From positions 1 through 26,669 of the forward strand of contig USIA01000009.1 in NCBI GenBank assembly GCA_900554535.1: 26,669 nucleotides of DNA. Reading direction: 5' to 3'. Position numbers and translations under genes: made by a program. The stretch's first letter is position 1. The number at the start of each line of letters is the position of its first letter. This stretch comes from an uncultured Oscillospiraceae bacterium (GTDB lineage: Bacteria > Bacillota > Clostridia > Oscillospirales > Acutalibacteraceae). The notes beneath the pieces were generated by a model that was not told where the DNA came from, made no database searches, and saw nothing but the letters and a program-made list of their open reading frames with translations. Shown piece after piece: positions 15,766-22,555 of this stretch.

Positions 15766-16659
15766 ATGTGTAATGTGGAAAAAGTATCAGTGATTGGTGT
15801 AGGGACGCAGGGATCTATGCTTACTTTCCGGAATGCAGTGGAAGGGAAAACAGTCATAGGGTATGCGCGGACAGAAAAAACACTGAAAACTTGCAGGGCC
15901 AAGATCGAAAAATGGATGGCGTATTATATTGAAAAGGCAAAATTGACGCAGACACAGGCGACACAGGCAGTCAGCCGCATAGCATTGACGACTTCTTTGG
16001 AGAAGGCGTTGCAGCATCCAGATCTCGTCATTGAAAATGTGCCGGAGGATTTGTCGCTCAAGCAGAAAATATTTGTGCAGATAGACGCACTTGTACCGGC
16101 CGAAACATTAATTAGTACAAATACGTCTTCCCTATTGCTTTCGGACATTCAGCGGGACATTCCGGAAGCCCGCAAGGCAAAAACGTTTGCATCCAATTAT
16201 GATGATCCGGTGAGAAATAGCTATGTAGAGGTGATGTGGAGCAGCAAAACATCGGAACGGACAAAAAAAATTGCTATGCGCTATTTTGCAAGTATTGGTT
16301 ATCAGCCAATAGTGACTGTCAAAGAAATTAAGGGATATTCCCTGAACAGGACTTGGCGTGCTGTTAAACGAGAATGCCTACACTTATGGGCAAAAGGATA
16401 TATTGCCCCATCTGAATTTGATCGTGGCTGGAAGATGGAGTGGGGAACAAAGTTTGGACCATTTCAGTATATGGATTTGATTGGTTTAGATACGGTTCTG
16501 CACATCGAAGAGTCTTATTTTGCGAGTACAAAAGACGAACGTGACCGGCCTCCTAAAGCATTATATGATATGGTCAATAGTGGAAAATTAGGCATGAAAA
16601 CAGGAAGCGGGTTCTATGATGGTTACGATCCAGAGGCGGGAAATTTAGAGGTGGACTGA
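15766..16659 (+). CDS. 3-hydroxyacyl-CoA dehydrogenase-like NAD-dependent oxidoreductase with altered active site
   Basis: 297 aa. The N-terminal Rossmann fold has GVGTQG (11-16), VIENVPEDLSLKQKIF and STNTSS (118-123), as in 3-hydroxyacyl-CoA and L-carnitine dehydrogenases. The C-terminal domain ends LGMKTGSGFYDGY, the usual family signature. At the place of the catalytic HFFNP motif the sequence reads SNYDDPVRNSYVEV, so the catalytic His is Asn144, while the partner Glu155 remains. Acyl-CoA dehydrogenase activity is therefore doubtful. It may oxidise or reduce an unusual hydroxy acid, or bind NAD without that chemistry. Placed 12 bp after the importer and directly before the lyase, it likely handles the imported betaine or its product. 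Confidence 0.75.
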   Translation: MCNVEKVSVIGVGTQGSMLTFRNAVEGKTVIGYARTEKTLKTCRAKIEKWMAYYIEKAKLTQTQATQAVSRIALTTSLEKALQHPDLVIENVPEDLSLKQKIFVQIDALVPAETLISTNTSSLLLSDIQRDIPEARKAKTFASNYDDPVRNSYVEVMWSSKTSERTKKIAMRYFASIGYQPIVTVKEIKGYSLNRTWRAVKRECLHLWAKGYIAPSEFDRGWKMEWGTKFGPFQYMDLIGLDTVLHIEESYFASTKDERDRPPKALYDMVNSGKLGMKTGSGFYDGYDPEAGNLEVD

Positions 16660-16675
16660 GAGGCGGTGTTAGATA

Positions 16676-18178
16676 GTGAAAGAAATCGTTCTGGACGGCC
16701 AGTCTTTAACCTTAGAGGAACTGACCGAGATTGCACAGGGAGAGGCGCAAGTTGCATGCGATCCAATGTGCTGTAAGCATGTACAAGAGAGCCGTGAAAT
16801 TATGATTGGCCTTATGGGAAAACAGGCAATCTATGGATTGAATCGAGGCGTCGGTTGGAACAAAGACGTGGTCAATACAGCCCAAATGCTTAAAGCGTAT
16901 AATGTGCGCCTCTTAAACAGCCATGCGGTCGGATTGCCTCCCTACCACACCGTTATGGAAGCCCGTGCAATCCTTGCAATTCGCTTGAACACGGCGTTAT
17001 CGGGAGCGTCCTGTATAACAGATCGTTGCCTCTCTATGTATCAGGACTTTTTGAATCATGGCATTACGCCGTTGATCCCACGCCGTGGCTCTGTGGGAGA
17101 GGGCGATATTACGACGTTATCACATATTGGGCAGGCGTTTATGGGGAAGGGGCTTGTCTATTACCGTGGCAAGCAAATGGATAGCTTGGCGGCTATGCAG
17201 ACTGAGGGAATCACCCCGCTTAGCCCAGATTGGAAAGACGGACATAGTATCATCGTCTCCAACGCACAAGGAGAGGCGATGACCGCAATTTTGCTCTTGG
17301 AGACAGAAAAACTGATGGCCGTGGCCAACCTCATTTATTGTTTGGATTATGAAGGATTAAATGGCGTCGTGGAGTCGCTGGATGCGTCCGTCAATGAGAT
17401 TCGCAAAAATACAAATCAGAGCAAAAGCGCGGCCCAGTGCCGTCGGTTTTTACAGGGAAGCTATTTACTAGAACCGGACGCAACACGCCCCTTACAGGAT
17501 CCGCTTTCTTTCCGCGGGGGGTTTGCGATTCACGGAACAGTGCTCGACGCTGTTGATTTTCTTAAAAAGCATTTGTTGCCGCAGATCAATTCGCCGGCAG
17601 ACAATCCGTGTATTTTGCGAGAAGAAAAGCGCGTATGCGTTACTTCGAACTTTGAGACCACGACATTGGCGATTGGTGTGGAGATGTTAAAATCCGCATT
17701 GGCACACGCCTCGAAGGCCACTTGCTACCGCATGCTGAAAATGGGAGATCCGACCTTTACAAGGCTGACGCGGTATCTTGCACCGCCTCAGACGCAGGTT
17801 ATGGGGTATGCCATCCTGCAGGATACGTTTATGTCACTTTATGCCGAAAACCGACACCTGTGCAACCCGGCGACAATGGATTTCGATCAGCTTGAGGGGA
17901 CAATTGAGGATCACGCCAGTAATCTGCCTTATGTCACGGATACTGCTCTGAAGATGCTGGATAATCTGCGATATTTACTTGCCATGGAAGCAATGTTCGC
18001 GGCACAGGCCGTTGATTTGCGCGGAAATGTGCAACTGGGTGCATTTACACAGAAAGCGTATGCTGCCATTCGTGCGGAAATCCCATTTTTGTTGGAAGAC
18101 CGCTTGATACATCGCGATATTTGCAAAGCGTATGATTTAATCTGTTCCGATAAGCTGTTCCAGATCACGCGGGGGTAG
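16676..18178 (+). CDS. Aromatic amino acid lyase homologue lacking the MIO tripeptide (ergothionase-like)
   Basis: 500 aa, the length of histidine ammonia-lyase. Shared landmarks: YGLNRGVG with Tyr53, NSPADNPCIL, SNFETTTLAIG and IEDHASN with the conserved Glu411 before His413. The MIO site, normally GSVGASGDLAPLSH, reads GSVGEGDITTLSH (138-150): Ala-Ser-Gly is replaced by Glu-Gly with one residue deleted, so MIO cannot form. The substrate-loop QDPYSLRC reads QDPLSFRG (274-281), losing a second catalytic Tyr. Ordinary deamination of histidine is therefore unlikely. Ergothionase, which eliminates trimethylamine from ergothioneine, is a member of this superfamily with a different activation mode. 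With a betaine importer upstream this is the best candidate function. GTG 16676 follows a weak AGGCGG site. Confidence 0.8.
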   Translation: MKEIVLDGQSLTLEELTEIAQGEAQVACDPMCCKHVQESREIMIGLMGKQAIYGLNRGVGWNKDVVNTAQMLKAYNVRLLNSHAVGLPPYHTVMEARAILAIRLNTALSGASCITDRCLSMYQDFLNHGITPLIPRRGSVGEGDITTLSHIGQAFMGKGLVYYRGKQMDSLAAMQTEGITPLSPDWKDGHSIIVSNAQGEAMTAILLLETEKLMAVANLIYCLDYEGLNGVVESLDASVNEIRKNTNQSKSAAQCRRFLQGSYLLEPDATRPLQDPLSFRGGFAIHGTVLDAVDFLKKHLLPQINSPADNPCILREEKRVCVTSNFETTTLAIGVEMLKSALAHASKATCYRMLKMGDPTFTRLTRYLAPPQTQVMGYAILQDTFMSLYAENRHLCNPATMDFDQLEGTIEDHASNLPYVTDTALKMLDNLRYLLAMEAMFAAQAVDLRGNVQLGAFTQKAYAAIRAEIPFLLEDRLIHRDICKAYDLICSDKLFQITRG

Positions 18179-18182
18179 TTCT

Positions 18183-19379
18183 ATGCAGTTAACACAGGAC
18201 CAAAAAGACCTTTTGGATGGATCTGCAGGCAAAGGAACTTCTATGGCGATGCGCATTCTAGTCGCAATCGGAGACGGGTTCGGCGCCGATCGGTTGGTGC
18301 CGATTACGCGTGCACACGTCGCTTTGAGTGCACAGGAGGCCGACAACTGGTTCGCGGACAAGTTGTGCGCAGCTGGGGCACGCTGTGTGGTACCGACGAG
18401 TGTCAATCCTGGATACTGCATCAAGGCTTTTCGTGAGATGGGCGCTGTCACAGATGCAACTTCTCAAAATATGCAGAAGGCAGCCGAGGCCTATCGGGCT
18501 TTAGGAACGCAGATGAACTACTGTTGCACACCATATCTCTACAGCAATATTCCCCACCGGTCAGAAGTTGTGTCTTTTTCTGAGTCGAGTGCGACCGTTT
18601 ATGTGAATGCCGTGCTAGGAGCGTATACGAACCGGGAGAGCGCAGCAAGCGCATTGTGTGCTGCGGTGACGGGCTATACGCCGGAATATGGAATGCTGTT
18701 GCCCAAAAATCGCTTGGGCACGGTGCAAATAGAGAGTGACTTTCAACCGGAAGATCCATTTGACTTTGCACTGCTCGGCTTGGCCGCCGCCGATAGACTC
18801 CAAAATCGGATCCCGGTTTTTACTGGGCTGGGGAAAAAACCTAGCACAGAAATGTTGATTGCCTTGGGTGCCCAGTTGAATGTGACAGGAATCTGTCCGC
18901 TGTTCCATATTCCGGGGATTACGCCAGAAGCGTCTACTGTTTCGGAGGCGTTTGGAGGGCATGCTCCGCAAGAGATCCTAACCATCTCGCAGAGAGACAT
19001 TGAAAAATTGCAGAAAAGGAACCAGTGCCCGCCGGGAACGCAGATTGATTTTATGATGTTGGGCTGTCCGCATTATACGGTGCAGCAGGTTTTGCAGGTT
19101 GTAAATGCTGCAAAGGAACGCCTGGCAAAATTTCCGGTTTATGTTTTCACAGCGGCGGCTGTTAAGAAAAAATTGCCGAACGGAACATTGGACATGCTTC
19201 AAAATTGTGGGGTAACTTTATTGTCGGATAGTTGCATTGATCAGCCGGAAGCCATGTGGTTTTTGAAAGGAAAAATAGGACTGACGGACTCCTTTAAATG
19301 TGCTTATTATCCGAAAGCATGGGGCGTAACACTATATACGGAGCGCTTTGAAACTTGCATGGAGGCTGCATTTGGATGA
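18183..19379 (+). CDS. Aconitase X catalytic domain protein (DUF521)
   Basis: 398 aa. Family signs include LDGSAGKGTSMAMRILVAIG, the cysteine-containing SVNPGYCIKAFREMG and NYCCTPYL, SFSESSATVYVNAVLGAYTN, and GCPHYTVQQVLQVVNAA. Aconitase X enzymes are Fe-S or metal lyases whose known members dehydrate cis-3-hydroxy-L-proline or mevalonate 5-phosphate. The swivel part is encoded separately just downstream with a 4-bp overlap, so the two should form one enzyme. It begins 4 bp after the lyase gene stop, with GGGGG as ribosome site. Its presence in a histidine-betaine locus is unexpected. It might hydrate or dehydrate a side-chain intermediate, but no known pathway tells which. Confidence 0.85.
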   Translation: MQLTQDQKDLLDGSAGKGTSMAMRILVAIGDGFGADRLVPITRAHVALSAQEADNWFADKLCAAGARCVVPTSVNPGYCIKAFREMGAVTDATSQNMQKAAEAYRALGTQMNYCCTPYLYSNIPHRSEVVSFSESSATVYVNAVLGAYTNRESAASALCAAVTGYTPEYGMLLPKNRLGTVQIESDFQPEDPFDFALLGLAAADRLQNRIPVFTGLGKKPSTEMLIALGAQLNVTGICPLFHIPGITPEASTVSEAFGGHAPQEILTISQRDIEKLQKRNQCPPGTQIDFMMLGCPHYTVQQVLQVVNAAKERLAKFPVYVFTAAAVKKKLPNGTLDMLQNCGVTLLSDSCIDQPEAMWFLKGKIGLTDSFKCAYYPKAWGVTLYTERFETCMEAAFG

Positions 19380-19789
19380 ATCAATTGCGTCAATGGAAGT
19401 GCCATGGCATTTCGCCGGGCGTTGCGAGAGGGGAGGTACTCCTCTCTGAAGAACCCATCTTGTTCTACCATACGGATCCAGAAACCGGTATTCTAACAGA
19501 GCCGGGACATTGTCTGGAGGGAAAAAGTGTCGCGGGGAAAATCTTGGTGTTTCCAGGCGGGAAAGGAAGCTCCGTTGTGCAGACAGATGGGCTTTACCGC
19601 TTGGAAAAGAGCGGGAAAGCGCCCTTGGGATTTGTGGTGCAACGCTTAGATACGGTGTTGGTGTCCACGGCAATTTTGATGGAAGTTCCCATGGTGGATC
19701 GCGTGCCTGCCTCTTTTTACAACGTCATCCGAAATCATGATATCTTACAGATGAACGCACAGCAGGGTTTTATTACAATCGTAGGCTAA
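19376..19789 (+). CDS. Aconitase X swivel domain protein (DUF126)
   Basis: 137 aa from ATG 19376, which overlaps the stop of the catalytic-part gene (ATGA). It shows the beta-rich swivel domain: CHGISPGVARGEVLLSEEPI, GHCLEGKSVAGKILVFPGGK with the following GSS, whose Ser is the conserved active-site residue, and ILMEVPMVDRVP. In the family this piece closes over the active site of the large part. A longer frame from 19355 exists but would overlap more and has no ribosome site. Confidence 0.87.
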   Translation: MNQLRQWKCHGISPGVARGEVLLSEEPILFYHTDPETGILTEPGHCLEGKSVAGKILVFPGGKGSSVVQTDGLYRLEKSGKAPLGFVVQRLDTVLVSTAILMEVPMVDRVPASFYNVIRNHDILQMNAQQGFITIVG

Positions 19790-19790
19790 T

Positions 19791-20642
19791 ATGTGGATTA
19801 TACTTGCAATAGGTGCTTCAGTAACCGGCGCGCTGTCGGTATTCTGGAGTAAAGTCGGGACGGGCCACGTGCAGGCAGTCCCAGCGGCTTTTTTGAGTAA
19901 TGCATTTACATTTGTTGTGATGTTGACGACGGCGATCCTCAGCGGCGCATCTGCACAGATTGTTGCACTGTCGTGGGACATGTGGTTGCTGGAAGCTGTG
20001 GCAGGTATCATACAGGGTTTTTCGTGGCTCGTATACTTCCGGGCAATTGAATGTTTACCCGTCAATCTTGTCATGACGTTTGATAAAAGCAATCTTATCA
20101 GTACCATGTTTTTGTCCACAGTCATTTTGCATACAGCGTTGCAGCTTCATATGTGCATAGGAGCCTCTGTTCTGATGATAGGCGTAGGGCTGATGCTCAA
20201 ATCCACCATGTTGCAACAGAAACCGAGTGGCATTATCTACGCGATTTTATCTCCGACGCTGCAGGCTGTTTCAAATGTCTTCGTTAAGATGGATGTCTCT
20301 AAAGTCAATTCCATTCTGACGACGACGATCCGAGCGTTCTTTGTGATGGCGGTTTTATGGGTTTGCTGCATGAAGCGAAGAGAAAAATTCTATTTTCGTC
20401 AGATTGACACGAAAAGCTATCGAATCCTCTTTTTGACAGGCGGCATCCTGGCCGTTAGTTATTTGCTGATGTATCGAGCAATTGCACAAGGTGACCTGTC
20501 TTCTGTAACGGTAATTGTAAAGAGTAACATCGTGCTGACGGCAATCCTGGCGCGGATCTATTTTCGAGAGCAGTTGAAGTGCCGGGGCATTGCAGGCTGT
20601 GCCTGCGTTTTGATCGGAATGGTACTATTTTTGAAACCTTAA
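19791..20642 (+). CDS. EamA/DMT-family transporter
   Basis: 283 aa, almost entirely hydrophobic, with about ten membrane segments in two repeats, as in EamA-type drug/metabolite transporters. The second repeat ends SVTVIVKSNIVLTAILARIY followed by FREQLKCRG, the usual EamA C-terminal signature. It starts 1 bp after the stop of the aconitase X swivel gene without a clear ribosome site, so translation is probably coupled. It could export a product, such as an amine or an aromatic acid, or import a related compound. Direction and cargo cannot be read from the sequence. Confidence 0.8.
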   Translation: MWIILAIGASVTGALSVFWSKVGTGHVQAVPAAFLSNAFTFVVMLTTAILSGASAQIVALSWDMWLLEAVAGIIQGFSWLVYFRAIECLPVNLVMTFDKSNLISTMFLSTVILHTALQLHMCIGASVLMIGVGLMLKSTMLQQKPSGIIYAILSPTLQAVSNVFVKMDVSKVNSILTTTIRAFFVMAVLWVCCMKRREKFYFRQIDTKSYRILFLTGGILAVSYLLMYRAIAQGDLSSVTVIVKSNIVLTAILARIYFREQLKCRGIAGCACVLIGMVLFLKP

Positions 20643-20663
20643 GATAAAAGAGGCGAATGTATA

Positions 20664-21971
20664 TTGCAAAGGACATTTATTATACATTTATCGCAGCTGG
20701 CTACGCCAAAGGGCGATGGCCAACAGCGCGGTTCAGCCATGGGCAACTTGCGGATTTTACAAGACGCGGCGATTTTTATTGAAGATGGGACGATCGTTTT
20801 CGTCGGCACAACTGACGAGGTCTTAAAACAGGTGCATTCCACAGTGGATTGTACGGTCATTGATGGCACAGGAAAATGCGCTGTACCTGGTTTTGTCGAT
20901 TCCCATACGCATTTTATTTTTGGTGGATATCGACCGGAAGAATTTTTGATGCGTTTGCAGGGGGCAGCCTATCTCGACATCATGCGTGCAGGTGGTGGAA
21001 TCCAGAGCACCGTTGAACAGACGCGGGCCGCTTCTGAGGAAACCCTGATGGCGCTGGGAAAAGCGCGTCTGAAGGAAATGTTGGCACAGGGCGTGACGAC
21101 AGTAGAAGGAAAAAGCGGTTATGGCTTAGACCTTTCCTGTGAACAAAAGCAGCTACGCGTGATGCGTACACTAAATGAGACGGGGCCTGTCGAGGTTGTA
21201 CCGACCTATCTGGGCGGACATGCGGTTCCGCCGGAATATGCGGGACGTACGGATGCGTATATCAAATTTATGTTAGAAACAGTCTTGCCGCTGATCAAAG
21301 AGGCACATCTGGCGGAGTTCTGCGATGTCTTTTGCGAAGCTGGCGTCTTTTCGGTCGAGCAGTCTCGCAAGCTGCTCGCTGGTGCGCAGGAGTTGGGCTT
21401 CCCCAGCAAAATTCACGCTGATGAAATAGAGCCGCTGGGTGGAGCAGAGTTGGCAGGTGAGCTGCATGCCGTCTCTGCCGACCACTTACTTCGAGCGTCC
21501 GCAGATGGGATTGCCGCCTTGGCCAAAAACAAAGTTGTGGCGACCTTGTTGCCCTGTACCGCTTTTTGCCTGGGTAAACCGTATGCGCCGGCCCGAAAAA
21601 TGATTGACAGCGGCTGTGCGGTTGCACTGGCTAGCGACTTTAACCCAGGCAGTTGTTTCTGTGATTCGATTCCATTGATGATTGCTTTGGGAGTTATTCA
21701 TATGGGGATGACTATCGAGGAAACGCTGACGGCGCTGACGCTCAACGGTGCCGCTGCCGTCGGCCGTGCCGACCGAATTGGCAGTCTGGAACCCGGAAAG
21801 CAGGCCGATGTAGTTTTGCTGGGATATCCAGCTTATTCATTTTTGGCCTATCACACCGGCGCGAATCTTGTTGATACGGTTTTGAAAAAAGGGACGGTTG
21901 TTTATGAAAATAAAATGTTTCACGAAAGCGGATTTCACAACCACCCGCTGGTCGGGAGGCAGCACGTGTGA
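20664..21971 (+). CDS. hutI: Imidazolonepropionase (HutI) or HutI-like ring hydrolase
   Basis: 435 aa of the amidohydrolase superfamily with typical HutI motifs. VPGFVDSHTHFIFGGYRPEE gives His81 and His83, followed by EFLMRLQGAAYLDIMRAGGG, TTVEGKSGYGLD, PTYLGGHAVPPEY, KIHADEIEPLGGAELAG and LASDFNPGSC. The known reaction opens 4-imidazolone-5-propionate to formimidoyl-glutamate. In a betaine or ergothioneine pathway it could open a hydantoin or thiohydantoin ring instead. The TTG start at 20664 gives an N-terminus (FIIHLSQLATPKG) that aligns with HutI. Its 3' end overlaps HutD by 68 bp. Confidence 0.88.
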   Translation: MQRTFIIHLSQLATPKGDGQQRGSAMGNLRILQDAAIFIEDGTIVFVGTTDEVLKQVHSTVDCTVIDGTGKCAVPGFVDSHTHFIFGGYRPEEFLMRLQGAAYLDIMRAGGGIQSTVEQTRAASEETLMALGKARLKEMLAQGVTTVEGKSGYGLDLSCEQKQLRVMRTLNETGPVEVVPTYLGGHAVPPEYAGRTDAYIKFMLETVLPLIKEAHLAEFCDVFCEAGVFSVEQSRKLLAGAQELGFPSKIHADEIEPLGGAELAGELHAVSADHLLRASADGIAALAKNKVVATLLPCTAFCLGKPYAPARKMIDSGCAVALASDFNPGSCFCDSIPLMIALGVIHMGMTIEETLTALTLNGAAAVGRADRIGSLEPGKQADVVLLGYPAYSFLAYHTGANLVDTVLKKGTVVYENKMFHESGFHNHPLVGRQHV

Positions 21972-22521
21972 ACTTTATTTGTATCCCGAGACGGGCAGTT
22001 TCGCACAACGCGACTTTTTATTTCGCATTAGCAGTGCTTCCGTAGAACAGGATGCGGCACCTTTCACGCCATTACCCGGTGTGCAGCGGAGGCTCGTGCT
22101 GCTGGAAGGAAATCTCGCGTTGGAGCAACCTGGAAAGGGGAGAAAGGTGCTAAAGCCACTTTGGCCGTTCGCTTTTTCAGGTGGGACAGAGATCCGCAGT
22201 TTCGGAAAGGGCCGGGATTTTAATTTGATGCTGCGCAAGGGCCTTGAAGGCCAACTTACTTGCCGGCAGCTTGCTAAAAACGAATCCGCGCAAATCAATA
22301 TCCCTTTTTGCGGGCAGGGCATCTATTGGAAAGCCATTTATGCGGCAGGGGGAAATGTATCGGTGCGGACAGAGCAAGAAGAGCATAGACTTACAGAGGG
22401 ACAACTTGCCCTGTTGCAGGACTACGCCCCGTTTACGACAAAAGTGGCCTGCGATGCGGGAGGCAGCGCAAAGCTCGTTTTTGCAGATGTGTTTATGTCA
22501 AAAGAAATCGGCTCTCTGTGA
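21904..22521 (+). CDS. hutD: HutD-family protein
   Basis: 205 aa from ATG 21904; AAAAGGGACGG upstream lies within hutI, and an in-frame TTG at 21898 is possible. HutD marks: TTTRWSGGSTCELYLYPETG near the start, DFLFRISSASVEQDAAPFTP, LPGVQRRLVLLEGNLALE, and the cupin-like barrel pattern throughout. HutD occurs in hut loci of many bacteria, where it is thought to limit urocanate accumulation; its biochemical role is unsettled. Here it sits between hutI and urocanase, overlapping hutI. Confidence 0.85.
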   Translation: MKIKCFTKADFTTTRWSGGSTCELYLYPETGSFAQRDFLFRISSASVEQDAAPFTPLPGVQRRLVLLEGNLALEQPGKGRKVLKPLWPFAFSGGTEIRSFGKGRDFNLMLRKGLEGQLTCRQLAKNESAQINIPFCGQGIYWKAIYAAGGNVSVRTEQEEHRLTEGQLALLQDYAPFTTKVACDAGGSAKLVFADVFMSKEIGSL

Positions 22522-22555
22522 GCCGGATTTTATCATGGAGAATGGAGGACTTCCT

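Noticed and set aside
16676..18178. Plain histidine ammonia-lyase (hutH)
   Set aside because: The MIO Ala-Ser-Gly is missing and a catalytic Tyr is replaced, so the usual name would mislead.
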